From Anoxypelagibacter sp902613655 (GTDB lineage Bacteria > Pseudomonadota > Alphaproteobacteria > Pelagibacterales > Pelagibacteraceae), in contig CACMHR010000002.1 of NCBI GenBank assembly GCA_902613655.1, positions 1 to 64,000 on the forward strand: DNA of 64,000 bases. The letters run 5' to 3'. Numbering within the stretch: the stretch's first letter is position 1; every line of letters starts with the position of its first letter. This document shows, in pieces, positions 15,620 through 25,324 of this stretch. A program made the translations under genes and the position numbers. The notes below the pieces were generated by a model. That model was not told where the DNA came from. It ran no database searches and was given only the letters and a program-made list of their open reading frames with translations.

Positions 15620-17545
15620 ATGAGCGGAAAACTTTATACATTAATACCTTTTTTAACAGTTTTTTGGTTTTTTTGTTTATATATTGGATTTAGAAACCAA
15701 AAAAAAATTGTAACGCCAGTTGATTTTTTTATATTTGGTAGACAACTTCCTAGCTGGTCATATTTTGCTATTATTACTAGTTTGTTATTTTCTGGTTTAA
15801 TATTTTTTTTTCATCCGAGCCTAATTTTTTTAAATGGTTTACCATTTTCAGTAACATCTCTTTTTGTAATTACTATTCCACTCGTAGGAGTTATTTTTTC
15901 AAAAAGGCAATGGATACTTTCAAAAAGATACGGATACTTAACACCATCTGAGATGGTTTCAGACTACTTCAAAAGCAACATCTTAAGGATATTAATTGTT
16001 ATAATTACATTAGGTTTTTCAATTCCCTTTATCGCAATGCAACTTTCTTTTGGGGGATTGCTTTTAAATATTATTAGTGACAATGTTATTGGTAAAGGCT
16101 CTGCTTCAATTTTAATAGGCGCAGTGATTTGTGTTTATTTAAGTGCAGGAGGTATAAGATCGTTAATAATCATAGACTCTATTCAATTTCTTTTAATAAT
16201 TTTTGGAATTTTTTGCGTTGGTTTTATTGCCTATGACTTAGTAGGTGGCTGGAGTTTACTAAATGAGAGCATGTCAAGAATAGCAAATATAAAAGAAAAT
16301 TTATTTAACATAAAAGAAAGTTATAGTTCTTATATTTCAATACCTGGGACAATTAAATCTGTTAATTTGCTGAATGATGAACTTCCTTACAATGGTATCT
16401 GGACTTCTTCAATGATACTAACATTTGTTTTGGCTTTAAGCGGAATACAATTAGCTCCTAATGTTTCTATGATGACATATGCAAGTAAGGATCCTGGATA
16501 TTTTGCTACTCAGCAGATTTGGTTTTCAGGTTTTTTAATTGGTTTTGTATTAATTTTTTTCGTAACTGGAATTGGTATAGGTTCTTCATTGTTGGGGGCA
16601 AATAACATTATAAATGAAAGTGGTAATAATATTTCAAATATTTTACCACCTGATATTTATCCAGATAATTTTATGGCTTTGGTTCCAAATATTATTAATA
16701 TTGTTGGCGACTATTCATATATATTTTTTGGAATTTTAGGTCTTTGTGCAATAGCCGCGATACAATCAATGGCAAGTTTAATTCTTACTTCAAGCGCAAT
16801 TTTTACTAGAGATATTATTAAAAGGTTCTTTGTTAGAAATCTCACCAACAAGATGGAAATTTTTTCTTCCAGGATTTTAATAATGCTAATTTTTTTGATA
16901 TCTCTTATTTTATCACTCATAGCAGACAAAAATATTTTTGATTTAGTTAGTTTTGCATTAGCTGTTGCATGCCAAATGTTTATACCTTTGTTGGCACTAT
17001 GTTACTTTTCATGGTTTACAAAACAAGGTGTTGCATTTGGAATTATTATTGGGATCACCGCTGTTGTATTTACAGATGGAATTGGACAAAATTTATTTGG
17101 GCATATAGTTCCTTGGAATAAGTGGCCGCTCACTATTCATTCTTCTGCTTGGGGTTTGCTTTTTAATCTAATAGGTGCAACAGTAATCTCTTTTATAACC
17201 CAAGAAATTAAAGAAACTAAAACAAAAAAAAGAATTCATGAATTTCTAGATGAACATAAAAATTATTCGCTATCTAGAAGAAGTCTAAAACCAAGTGCAT
17301 GGATTATATTAATAGTGTGGATATTTTTTTCATTTGGACCTGGCTTAATGATTGGAAATGAGCTTTTTGGAAAACCTATTAACGTAGAAAGTTGGTCTTT
17401 TGGTATGCCCTCAATTTGGGTGTGGCAAGTAATTTTTTGGGGAATTGGTATTTTGTTAGTCTGGTTTTTGGCTGTAAAGATGGAAATGTCAACTTCATTA
17501 GAAAAAAACATAGTTTCACAAACAGAAGATATTAATAATACATAG
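15620..17545 (+). CDS. Second sodium:solute symporter family protein
   Basis: The 641-residue inner-membrane protein has about 13-14 hydrophobic segments. Family marks are DFFIFGRQLPSWSYFAIITS (residues 35-54), YGYLTPSEMVSDYF (113-126), CVYLSAGGIRSLIIIDSIQF (170-189) and AAIQSMASLILTSSAIFTRDI (about 385-405), which match SSS transporters. A long loop at 232-260 is polar. It differs clearly from the first symporter and lacks the EF-hand-like loop. The substrate cannot be assigned; the gene pair with the YggT-like protein suggests a dedicated membrane complex. A short gap of 54 bases precedes rpe. Confidence 0.9.
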   Translation: MSGKLYTLIPFLTVFWFFCLYIGFRNQKKIVTPVDFFIFGRQLPSWSYFAIITSLLFSGLIFFFHPSLIFLNGLPFSVTSLFVITIPLVGVIFSKRQWILSKRYGYLTPSEMVSDYFKSNILRILIVIITLGFSIPFIAMQLSFGGLLLNIISDNVIGKGSASILIGAVICVYLSAGGIRSLIIIDSIQFLLIIFGIFCVGFIAYDLVGGWSLLNESMSRIANIKENLFNIKESYSSYISIPGTIKSVNLLNDELPYNGIWTSSMILTFVLALSGIQLAPNVSMMTYASKDPGYFATQQIWFSGFLIGFVLIFFVTGIGIGSSLLGANNIINESGNNISNILPPDIYPDNFMALVPNIINIVGDYSYIFFGILGLCAIAAIQSMASLILTSSAIFTRDIIKRFFVRNLTNKMEIFSSRILIMLIFLISLILSLIADKNIFDLVSFALAVACQMFIPLLALCYFSWFTKQGVAFGIIIGITAVVFTDGIGQNLFGHIVPWNKWPLTIHSSAWGLLFNLIGATVISFITQEIKETKTKKRIHEFLDEHKNYSLSRRSLKPSAWIILIVWIFFSFGPGLMIGNELFGKPINVESWSFGMPSIWVWQVIFWGIGILLVWFLAVKMEMSTSLEKNIVSQTEDINNT

Positions 17546-17599
17546 ATATAGTAAAATATTTTTTGACATATAATTATTTAAAACTATAAATAATTAGAT

Positions 17600-18262
17600 A
17601 TGTCTAGATCAATTAAGATTTCTCCTTCTATACTCTCATGTGATTTTAGTAAAATTGGTAAAGAAGTAGAGGCCTTAGAGAAGGCTGGTGCTGACTATAT
17701 TCACGTAGATGTTATGGATGGGCATTTTGTTCCAAATCTTACTATTGGTCCTGATGTCATAAAGAATATAAGGCCTTTCAGCAAAAAAATTTTTGATGTC
17801 CATTTGATGATTTCGCCAGTTGATAAATATATTAAACAATTTGCTGATGCTGGATCAGATATAATAACTTTCCATCCAGAAGCAACAGATAATATGGGAA
17901 AAACTATTGATTTAATAAAAAAATGTAAGAAAAAAGTTGGTGTTTCTCTAAAACCAAAAAGTAAAATTGAATTAATAAAAGACTACCTGAAACAAATTGA
18001 TTTGGTATTAATAATGAGCGTTGAACCAGGTTTTGGTGGCCAAAAATTTATGCCAGAAGTTCTTCCGAAATTAAAAGAGTTAAAAAAAATTATTGAGAAA
18101 GAAAAATTGAATATTGACCTTGAAATAGATGGAGGTATTAACTTTGAAAACTCAAAAATTGCTAAAGAGGCAGGTGCAAACATATTAGTATCAGGTTCTA
18201 CAATATTCAAAAAGAATAATGGTGACTTAAAAAAAAACATCAATTTGTTGCGTCAAAACTAA
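17600..18262 (+). CDS. rpe: Ribulose-phosphate 3-epimerase
   Basis: Rpe interconverts ribulose 5-phosphate and xylulose 5-phosphate in the pentose phosphate pathway. The 220-residue TIM barrel shows SPSILSCDFSKI, HVDVMDGHFVPNLTIGPDVI (metal and catalytic Asp), DVHLMI, VEPGFGGQKF and LEIDGGINFENS, all diagnostic. The heparinase-like gene follows 3 bases after the stop. The order rpe, heparinase II/III family, purH is a common alphaproteobacterial arrangement. Confidence 0.97.
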   Translation: MSRSIKISPSILSCDFSKIGKEVEALEKAGADYIHVDVMDGHFVPNLTIGPDVIKNIRPFSKKIFDVHLMISPVDKYIKQFADAGSDIITFHPEATDNMGKTIDLIKKCKKKVGVSLKPKSKIELIKDYLKQIDLVLIMSVEPGFGGQKFMPEVLPKLKELKKIIEKEKLNIDLEIDGGINFENSKIAKEAGANILVSGSTIFKKNNGDLKKNINLLRQN

Positions 18263-18265
18263 TTA

Positions 18266-19912
18266 ATGATTAGATTTAAAAGTATTTATATATATTTTTT
18301 AGCAATTAAAAAAGTTTTAATAAGATCGCTAAAAGAACTTTTTTTTGGATCAAATTATTACAATAAATTACTAGATACAGATGTTCCATCGAGTTTTTTA
18401 TTTAATCCAAATCCTTATTTATTGTCTCCTTTTTTAAACCACAAAGATTTATTAATTAAAATATCAAACGAGGATGTTAGAAACTTCAGAATAAGCCTTT
18501 TTGAAAATAAAGAAAAAAAAAGTATTCATAATTTTTTATGGTTGAATTTAATTGATAGAAAAAATGAAAATGAAATAATCCAAAAAATTATAGGAGAATG
18601 GATTAAAAAATACAGCAAGTATACGAAAGGTATCTGGGATGAGAATCTAACAAGTCTTAGAGTTATAAGTTGGATTTCAAACGCCGATTTAATTTTAAAT
18701 ACAAATGACAAAGATTTTAATAAATCATTTTATAAAAATATTATAAGACAAACAAATTTTGTAAAAAAAAATATAAACAATTTGAATGATGAAAATAAAA
18801 AAATATCTTCTATAAGTTTGTTGGTGCTTTCTGGCTTGGTTTTTAAAGAATATTATGTTTATTACAAGATTGGTTTAAAAGAGCTTAAAAAATTTATAGA
18901 GGACTATTTTGATGAAAATGGTTTTCCAAAAAATAGGAATTTTGAAAATTTACTAACATTCGTTCAATATTTTATACTTATAAAAGAATGGATTAAGAAT
19001 GCTCAGGAGGTCGTACCAGAATATTTAGAAAATATTGTAGAAAAAAATTTAGTTTGTCTTAACTCTGTAAATAACCCATTAAAAAAACTTCCTTTGTTTA
19101 ACGGTTCTACTGATAAAAGTTTAAGCAATTTTTTTTTATATCTTGATAGACTTAATTATAGTTCAAATAAAAATCTTAAATCGGTTGGCCAAGTTCAAAT
19201 AGTTAAAAACAAAAAAACTGCCCTATATTTTGATTCCGGGGAACCACCAAATTACCAACTTTCAAAAGATTATCAGTCAGGTCCTTTGTCTTTCGAATAC
19301 TCCAGTGACAAGGATAAAATTATAACAAACTGTGGTTATGGAAGAAGAATATCAAAAAAGTTTCAAATTTTGAGTAAATTTACATCAGGTCAATCAACAC
19401 TTTGTATTGATGATACATCTGTTGTTAAGTTCAAGAAAAGTGATTTAATAAATAAAGCTTATGGTTCAACAATAAGCAATTCCTTTAAAATTTTTGATGT
19501 AGAAAGAAAAGAAGATAAAATAAATATTGTTATATCTGCAACTCATAATGCATATCTTGAAAAATTTGGATATCTTCATAAAAGAAAAATTAATTTTTTT
19601 AAGAAGAGTAATTCTATCGAAGGAAGTGATTATCTAATAAAAAAAAATGAGGGAATAAATGTCGGCTTTTCAATTAGGTTTCATCTATATCCAGGTATTA
19701 ACACGGTAAGGACTTTAAGTGGAAAGAGTATTCTTTTACAAACGAACGGTAATAAATCATGGGTTTTTTCTTCTGATGAGCTAGCAATTGATTTAGAAAA
19801 AAGTCTATTTTTTGGTAGAAACAAAGCGTTAAAAAATAAATGTATTGTTATTTATGGAAAGACAATGCACCAAAATGTTAACGTTAATTGGAAACTAAAG
19901 AAAGCCAGCTAG
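18266..19912 (+). CDS. Heparinase II/III family protein
   Basis: The 548-residue protein has an N-terminal alpha/alpha-toroid-like helical half (residues about 60-300, with FLWLNLIDRKNE, LRVISWISNADLIL) and a C-terminal beta-rich half (about 310-540) with DSGEPPNYQLSKDYQSGPLSFEYSSD-type segments and CGYGRRI, matching the heparinase II/III-like family found between rpe and purH in alphaproteobacteria. No clear signal peptide is visible. The enzymatic activity on uronate polysaccharides is not established for this branch; a cell-envelope role is possible. It is spaced 3 bases from both neighbours, so it lies in an operon. Confidence 0.85.
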   Translation: MIRFKSIYIYFLAIKKVLIRSLKELFFGSNYYNKLLDTDVPSSFLFNPNPYLLSPFLNHKDLLIKISNEDVRNFRISLFENKEKKSIHNFLWLNLIDRKNENEIIQKIIGEWIKKYSKYTKGIWDENLTSLRVISWISNADLILNTNDKDFNKSFYKNIIRQTNFVKKNINNLNDENKKISSISLLVLSGLVFKEYYVYYKIGLKELKKFIEDYFDENGFPKNRNFENLLTFVQYFILIKEWIKNAQEVVPEYLENIVEKNLVCLNSVNNPLKKLPLFNGSTDKSLSNFFLYLDRLNYSSNKNLKSVGQVQIVKNKKTALYFDSGEPPNYQLSKDYQSGPLSFEYSSDKDKIITNCGYGRRISKKFQILSKFTSGQSTLCIDDTSVVKFKKSDLINKAYGSTISNSFKIFDVERKEDKINIVISATHNAYLEKFGYLHKRKINFFKKSNSIEGSDYLIKKNEGINVGFSIRFHLYPGINTVRTLSGKSILLQTNGNKSWVFSSDELAIDLEKSLFFGRNKALKNKCIVIYGKTMHQNVNVNWKLKKAS

Positions 19913-19915
19913 GCA

Positions 19916-21463
19916 ATGCCAATGAAAATTAAAAATGCTCTAATTTCACTTTCAGATAAAAATGAACTAGATAAATTACTTAAAATTCTGCAAAAGTTCA
20001 AAATAAATATTATCAGCTCAGGTGGAACTTTTAGAGAAATAAAGAAACTTGGGTATAAATGCACCGAAATTTCTGAATTTACAAAATTTAAAGAAATGCT
20101 TGATGGCAGAGTAAAAACTCTACATCCAAAAATCCATGCTGGAATTTTAAGCAAAAGGACAGACAAAAAACACGTCATAGAAATGAGAAAAACTAGATTT
20201 CAATACATAGATTTAGTTGTCGTTAACTTCTATCCTTTTCAAGAAACGATTCAAAAAACAAAAAATTTTAAGAAAATTATTGAGAATATTGATATAGGTG
20301 GCCCAACTTTGGTCAGAGCTGCAGCAAAAAACTTTAATGATGTTACTGTTATTACTGATAAAAAAGATTATAAAAAATTTATTTATGAACTGAATAAAAA
20401 TAATGGCTCTACTAGTCTCAAGTTTAGACAAGAAATGTCTTGTAAAGCTTTTGGTTTAACAGCGTATTACGACTCGGTATTATCAAATTGGTTCAATAAA
20501 AGATTAGATATTCTATTTCCAGAAAAAAAAACAATATTTGGAAATAAAATTTCTGAATTGCGATATGGTGAAAATCCACATCAAAAAAGTTCTGTCTATC
20601 TAAACGATCTTTTTAAACCAGAAATGGGTCTTAAAAAAATTAGAGGTAAGGCCCTAAGCTATAATAATTTTAATGACATATATACTGGTTTAGAAATATT
20701 AAATTCTTTTAAAAAAAAGGGGACTGTAATAATAAAACATGCCAACCCATCAGGTGTATCATTAAATGGACCACCGATAGAAACCTTTAAAGAATCTTAT
20801 TTGTCAGATCCTGTAAGTGCTTTTGGTGGAATTGTTGCTTGTAACTTTAAAATTAGTGAAAGTATTGCTAAGGAGATGACTAAAATATTTTTTGAAGTTA
20901 TTCTAGCTAAAAGCTTTGACAGTAAAGCTTTAAAAATATTTGAAAAAAAGAAAAATTTAATACTCATTGATATATCTAAATTTAAGATTAGTAAAAATTA
21001 TGAGATGAGGAGCTTTAACAATGCTTTTTTAATACAAGAAAAAAATAAAATTATATTTAATAAAAAGAATTTAAAGTTTGTTACAAATCTCAAGCCCTCT
21101 AAAAAAGAAATTGCTCAAGCTGAATTTGCTTTCAATGTTTGTAAATATGTAAAATCAAATTCAATTGTAATATCAAATTCGTTTTCGACTATTGGTATAG
21201 GCGCTGGACAACCAAGCAGGGTCGATAGTTGTGAAATCGCTGTTAAAAAAGCAAAAAGTTTTCAGAAGAAAAAATTAAAAAATTCAGTTGCAGCATCTGA
21301 TGCGTTCTTTCCTTTTCCGGATGGTGTAAAAAATTTAATTAAGGCTGGTGTTAAAGTTATTGTTCAACCCGGCGGATCTATAAGAGACACTGAAACCATT
21401 AAGTTAGCTAACAAGTCAAAAGTGAAAATGATTTTTACTGGAGTGAGACATTTTTATCATTAA
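19916..21463 (+). CDS. purH: Bifunctional AICAR transformylase/IMP cyclohydrolase
   Basis: PurH performs the last two steps of IMP synthesis. The 515-residue protein has the N-terminal MGS-like cyclohydrolase domain (ALISLSDKNELD, SSGGTFREIKKLGY, LDGRVKTLHPKIHAGIL, VVVNFYPF, IDIGGPTLVRAAAKN) and the C-terminal AICAR transformylase domain (LRYGENPHQKS, KALSYNNFND, IIKHANPSGVS with the catalytic KH pair, SDPVSAFGGIVACN, GQPSRVDSC, ASDAFFPFPDGV). The start may be ATG 19916 or the ATG two codons later. The last 4 bases overlap the convergent pterin dehydratase gene. Confidence 0.97.
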   Translation: MPMKIKNALISLSDKNELDKLLKILQKFKINIISSGGTFREIKKLGYKCTEISEFTKFKEMLDGRVKTLHPKIHAGILSKRTDKKHVIEMRKTRFQYIDLVVVNFYPFQETIQKTKNFKKIIENIDIGGPTLVRAAAKNFNDVTVITDKKDYKKFIYELNKNNGSTSLKFRQEMSCKAFGLTAYYDSVLSNWFNKRLDILFPEKKTIFGNKISELRYGENPHQKSSVYLNDLFKPEMGLKKIRGKALSYNNFNDIYTGLEILNSFKKKGTVIIKHANPSGVSLNGPPIETFKESYLSDPVSAFGGIVACNFKISESIAKEMTKIFFEVILAKSFDSKALKIFEKKKNLILIDISKFKISKNYEMRSFNNAFLIQEKNKIIFNKKNLKFVTNLKPSKKEIAQAEFAFNVCKYVKSNSIVISNSFSTIGIGAGQPSRVDSCEIAVKKAKSFQKKKLKNSVAASDAFFPFPDGVKNLIKAGVKVIVQPGGSIRDTETIKLANKSKVKMIFTGVRHFYH

Positions 21464-21798
21464 TTAATCTTATCAACTTTAGCTGCTAAAACAAAATCAC
21501 TCTCATGTAATCCTTTTATAGCATGAGTAAAAATTTTTATTTTAGCATAGCCCCAACCAAACCAAATATCAGGATGATGTCCTTCTTTTTCAGCTATTGC
21601 ACCAACTTTGTTTACAAAATTTTGACTTTCTATGAAATTTTTAAATTTAAAATTTTTAATTAAATAGTAAATTTTATCCTCGTCAGCCTTAACTTCCCAG
21701 CCATCTACCATTTTGAGATATTTATGAATTTCAGTTAATTCAAAACCCGGAATTCCACCTTCACAAGGAATGCACTTTTTATCAGCTAAATCATCCAT
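21460..21798 (-). CDS. 4a-hydroxytetrahydrobiopterin dehydratase
   Basis: The 112-residue PCD/DCoH family protein has an N-terminal CIPCEGG segment, WEVKADEDKIYYLIKNFKFKNF and the active-site pattern EKEGHHPDIWFGWGYAKIKIFTH (residues 71-93), followed by a conserved Asp after the LHESD turn. It recycles 4a-carbinolamine pterin formed by aromatic amino-acid hydroxylases; a pterin-dependent hydroxylase is not in this window. It converges on purH with a 4-base overlap of ends. Confidence 0.93.
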   Translation of the reverse strand: MDDLADKKCIPCEGGIPGFELTEIHKYLKMVDGWEVKADEDKIYYLIKNFKFKNFIESQNFVNKVGAIAEKEGHHPDIWFGWGYAKIKIFTHAIKGLHESDFVLAAKVDKIN

Positions 21799-21845
21799 GA
21801 AAAATTATAACACATAAAAATTAATAAGAAAGCTATGTGACAATA

Positions 21846-22649
21846 TTATATTTTATAATTCGACAAATAATAATCATGTCCACCTTTGTCAATATCATGA
21901 AGAAGTTGAAAATTGTATTCTTTTAAAAGGTTTAGAACTTTGTCTTTCATATGATCAACTATTTCGATTTGTAAAAATATTTTATTTGAAGTTTTAGAGA
22001 AAAAATTTACTGCACCTTTAAGGACTTCGAATTCGTGCCTTTCTACATCTATCTTAACGTATACAAATTTATTTTCAAACTTAAATATTTGATCAAAGAT
22101 TTTAGTTTTTATTTTTCTATAAGATATTTTTTCCATATTATATTTATTTTCGTTAACTTCTCTTTTTAAATCTTTATCATCAAGTAATGCAAATCCACTT
22201 TTCTTTTTAAGATCAGTTACCCAAAAATTTTTTTCTGCATTTTCATTTGAAAGTGCAAATTGAAATATTTCCATTTTATCAAAATTGTTTACCTCTTTAC
22301 TTTTTTTAATTTGATTAAAGCTTTCTAATATAGGCTCAAAAGAAATTACTTTTAAATTTTTATATTTAGATGCAAGATAAAGAGAGTAGTAACCTATGTA
22401 CGATCCAATATCTAAAAATAAATCAAATTTTTTAAGATCGACTTTATTTTCTGTAAAATCAATTTTTTCTTTGTCATAATAGCCTTTTAAATATATTTCT
22501 CTATCTATTGATGACTCTACATTTAGGAATATTTGGAATTTTTCCAGTTGAATAAATAGTTTTTTTTTAGAGTAAAAACGTCTAACAATCGAGGGGACGA
22601 CTCTTTTAAAAATTTTAAATTTATATAGAAAAATAAATAGATCTCTCAT
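21846..22649 (-). CDS. FkbM family methyltransferase
   Basis: The 267-residue protein has a Rossmann methyltransferase core: FDLFLDIGSYIGYYSLYLA (about 90-108) is SAM motif I, LKVISFEPILESFNQIK (about 113-129) motif II with the acidic residue, and KFVYVKIDVERHEFEVLKGA (about 196-215) the FkbM DVEGxE-like signature. The N-terminus is basic and hydrophobic without a clear signal peptide. Such enzymes O-methylate sugars in surface polysaccharides or small metabolites; the acceptor is unknown. It sits alone beside tRNA-Gly, with lysine/asparagine-rich codons and isolation that suggest an accessory gene. Confidence 0.88.
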   Translation of the reverse strand: MRDLFIFLYKFKIFKRVVPSIVRRFYSKKKLFIQLEKFQIFLNVESSIDREIYLKGYYDKEKIDFTENKVDLKKFDLFLDIGSYIGYYSLYLASKYKNLKVISFEPILESFNQIKKSKEVNNFDKMEIFQFALSNENAEKNFWVTDLKKKSGFALLDDKDLKREVNENKYNMEKISYRKIKTKIFDQIFKFENKFVYVKIDVERHEFEVLKGAVNFFSKTSNKIFLQIEIVDHMKDKVLNLLKEYNFQLLHDIDKGGHDYYLSNYKI

Positions 22650-22651
22650 TA

Positions 22652-22726
22652 TGGAGCGGGAGAAGGGAATTGAACCCTCGGCCTAAACGTTGGCAACGTT
22701 TCGCTCTACCACTGAGCTACTCCCGC
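22652..22726 (-). tRNA. tRNA-Gly (anticodon GCC), CCA encoded
   Basis: On the minus strand the acceptor GCGGGAG pairs with CTCCCGC; the D-arm is GCTC..GAGC, the anticodon stem AAACG/CGTTT closes the loop TTGCCAA (anticodon GCC), and the T-arm is GAGGG-TTCAATT-CCCTT. The discriminator is T and CCA is encoded (22654-22652). All cloverleaf elements are standard. Confidence 0.97.
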
Positions 22727-22737
22727 ATTTAAAAGAG

Positions 22738-22766
22738 ATTATAAATACAGCTTTTTTGTAATGCAA
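22738..22766 (-). promoter_or_regulatory. Promoter of tRNA-Gly
   Basis: Reading the minus strand, TTGCAT (22766-22761) and a perfect TATAAT (22743-22738) are separated by exactly 17 bases. The -10 box ends 11 bases before the mature tRNA 5' end, so transcription would start a few bases before the tRNA. Confidence 0.8.
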
Positions 22767-22828
22767 GAGGTAATAAAAAATAGGTATTCTTTCTAACTTA
22801 CGAACTGTAGAATATTAATTTAAAAATT

Positions 22829-24412
22829 ATGAGCAAAGTACGCAATATTTTATTTATTATGGCTGACCAATTAAGATGGGATTATCTATCTTGTTATGGC
22901 CATCCTCACTTAAAAACACCTAATATTGATAGTCTTGCAAAAAAAGGAGTCTTGTTTGAATCTGCTTATGTTCAATCTCCTGTTTGTGGACCATCAAGAG
23001 CCTCTTATTATACAGGTCGAACTGTCTTCAGCCATGGTTCTACCTGGAACCAAGTTCCTTTACCTATTGGCGAATTAACTATTGGTGACTATCTAAGAAA
23101 ATCTGGAATAAGAACAGGAATTGTTGGAAAGACTCATATGAAACCCGATGCCGAAGGTATGGCGCGTTTAGGCATAAACAAGGATACTGAGATTGGTTTA
23201 ATTGTAAGTGAACCAGGTTTTGAACCATACGAGAGGGATGACGGTCTTCATCCAAACAATCACGTCAAAAAATATAAAAAAAAATTATCTTATAATGATT
23301 GGCTCAATAAACTTGGATATGAAGGTGACAATCCATGGGATAGTTGGGCAAACTCTGCTGAGGGAAAAAATGGTGAAATACTTAGTGGTTGGAAATTGAG
23401 AAATTCTAATAAAGCTGCAAGAATTTCTGAAAAGCATTCAGAAACTGCTTTTATGACAAATAGAGCAATGGAGTTCATAGAAGAAAGTTCTAATAACCCA
23501 TGGTTTTTGCATTTATCGTATATAAAACCACATTGGCCCTATATTGCGCCAGCACCTTATCATAATATGTTTTCTCAGAACCAATTTAGTCCTGTTCAAA
23601 GAAGTGAGAGTCAAAAAAGAAATATGAATCCAGTTTATAGAGCTTTTGTAGAGACTAGGGTATCAAAAACTTTTTCTAAAGACGAAGTTCGCAACACTGT
23701 AATGCCAGGTTATATGGGTTTGATAAAACAAATTGATGATAATCTTGGAAGGCTTTTTGAATTTCTTAATAAAAAAGGAAATATGAAAGATACAATGATA
23801 GTGTTTACTTCTGATCATGGTGATTATCTTGGGGATCATTGGTTGGGAGATAAAGAATTATTTCATGAACAAATAGTTAGAGTTCCAATGATTATTTATG
23901 ATCCGAGGGAACCAGCTGATAAAACACGAGGAAAAAAAGAAAAACGTTTCATTGAAGCAATCGATCTTTTGCCTACTTTTTTGGACGCAGTTGAGAGCAA
24001 AGAAAGCAAGCACCGGCTTGAGGGAAAATCATTAAAACCAATTATCAACGGCGATAAAATAAATAAATGGAAAGATACAGTGTTTAGCGAGATTGATTAT
24101 TCATTTAATGAGGCAAGAAAATTACTTAAACTTGGTGCAACAGACGCAAGAGGGTATATGTTGAGAACATCGAAATGGAAGTATATTTATTTTAAAGGTT
24201 TTCCAGCGCAATTATTTGATTTAGAAAAAGATCCAGAGGAATTTATAGACCTTGGACAGTCTATTGATCACAATAAGATAAGAGACGAAATGAAAGAATT
24301 ACTTTTAAAAAGATTGGTAAATAGAAAAAATAGAGTGGCAGCAACAGATGAGTTTGTTTTAGAAGACAGAGATTACTCTAAAGAAGACGATATAATGATT
24401 GGGGTCTGGTAA
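22829..24412 (+). CDS. Sulfatase family hydrolase (formylglycine type)
   Basis: The 527-residue protein belongs to the sulfatase/alkaline phosphatase superfamily. The N-terminal metal ligands are in FIMADQLRWDYLS (Asp13), the formylglycine signature is CGPSRASYYTGR at residues 53-64 with Cys53 as the modified residue, GKTHMKP lies near 110, HWPYIAP near 235, and TSDHGDYLGDHWLGDK near 329-344 supplies further metal ligands. No signal peptide is present, so it should be cytosolic. It could act on sulfate esters or phosphonate monoesters; the motif alone does not separate them. A formylglycine-generating enzyme is not in the window. It is the first gene of the catabolic island right of tRNA-Gly. 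Confidence 0.9.
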   Translation: MSKVRNILFIMADQLRWDYLSCYGHPHLKTPNIDSLAKKGVLFESAYVQSPVCGPSRASYYTGRTVFSHGSTWNQVPLPIGELTIGDYLRKSGIRTGIVGKTHMKPDAEGMARLGINKDTEIGLIVSEPGFEPYERDDGLHPNNHVKKYKKKLSYNDWLNKLGYEGDNPWDSWANSAEGKNGEILSGWKLRNSNKAARISEKHSETAFMTNRAMEFIEESSNNPWFLHLSYIKPHWPYIAPAPYHNMFSQNQFSPVQRSESQKRNMNPVYRAFVETRVSKTFSKDEVRNTVMPGYMGLIKQIDDNLGRLFEFLNKKGNMKDTMIVFTSDHGDYLGDHWLGDKELFHEQIVRVPMIIYDPREPADKTRGKKEKRFIEAIDLLPTFLDAVESKESKHRLEGKSLKPIINGDKINKWKDTVFSEIDYSFNEARKLLKLGATDARGYMLRTSKWKYIYFKGFPAQLFDLEKDPEEFIDLGQSIDHNKIRDEMKELLLKRLVNRKNRVAATDEFVLEDRDYSKEDDIMIGVW

Positions 24413-24477
24413 TATAGTTTTATTCTGCGGCCTAATATCTTATATTGTTTTATCCAATATTATTTTAATTTAACATT

Positions 24478-25320
24478 ATGAAAAATACGGAAGTTGAAAA
24501 AATAATTCAACCTATATCAGCATCAGATGGTGCTGGGGTTAAATTAAAAAGAAGCATTGGTGTTGAACCAAACTATTTTGACCCTTTCTTAATGCTAGAT
24601 GAATTTGGATCAGAAAATAAAGATGACTATGTTGCTGGTTTTCCAGCACATCCACATCGAGGTATTGAAACGGTAACTTACATGTTGGCTGGGGAGTTTG
24701 AACATAAAGACAGCACTGGTGGTAAAGGACGGATGACAGCAGGTGATGTCCAGTGGATGAAAACAGGGAGCGGAATAATTCATTCTGAAATGCCTGCAAT
24801 GAAAGAAGGTAAATTACATGGTTTTCAACTTTGGATAAACATGCCAGCTAAATATAAAATGAATAAACCAGAGTATATTTATATAGACTCGAAAAAAATG
24901 AGTGTTCATAAAGATCAAGAAAAGCAAATAAAAGTTATTGCCGGTAAGTTTGAAAAAGCAGAAGGTCCAGTCAAGAAACATAATGTTGATCCAATTTATT
25001 TTGATGTAGAACTAGGTGAAAAGAAAAATTTTAGCTTTAAACTTCCTAAAACTCATAATTCACTTATTTATTTAATCGAAGGAGAAATTAAAATTGGGCA
25101 AAAAAAACATAGCCAAATTAAAGGGTCGACCTTAATCCTATTAAACAATGGCGAAGAGTTAAATGTTTGTGCGGTAACCAAAGCTAAATTTTTATTAATT
25201 TCAGGAAAACCAATTGGCGAACAGATTGCGAGAGGCGGTCCGTTTGTGATGAATACAAAAGAAGAAATTACTCAAGCTATTAGTGATTACCAAAGTGGTA
25301 AATTCGTTAAGCAAAACTAA
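24478..25320 (+). CDS. Pirin family protein
   Basis: The 280-residue two-cupin protein has the pirin pattern FDPFLMLDEFG (residues 36-46), AHPHRGIETVTYMLAGEFEHKDS (57-79, metal His pair) and GSGIIHSEMP (97-106, remaining His and Glu). The C-terminal cupin carries PIGEQIARGGPFVMNTKEEI, also typical. Bacterial pirins are metal (Fe) proteins, some with quercetinase activity, others regulators. Its place in a cluster of ring-cleavage-type genes fits a dioxygenase-like role, but this is an inference. Confidence 0.93.
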   Translation: MKNTEVEKIIQPISASDGAGVKLKRSIGVEPNYFDPFLMLDEFGSENKDDYVAGFPAHPHRGIETVTYMLAGEFEHKDSTGGKGRMTAGDVQWMKTGSGIIHSEMPAMKEGKLHGFQLWINMPAKYKMNKPEYIYIDSKKMSVHKDQEKQIKVIAGKFEKAEGPVKKHNVDPIYFDVELGEKKNFSFKLPKTHNSLIYLIEGEIKIGQKKHSQIKGSTLILLNNGEELNVCAVTKAKFLLISGKPIGEQIARGGPFVMNTKEEITQAISDYQSGKFVKQN

Positions 25321-25324
25321 TATA

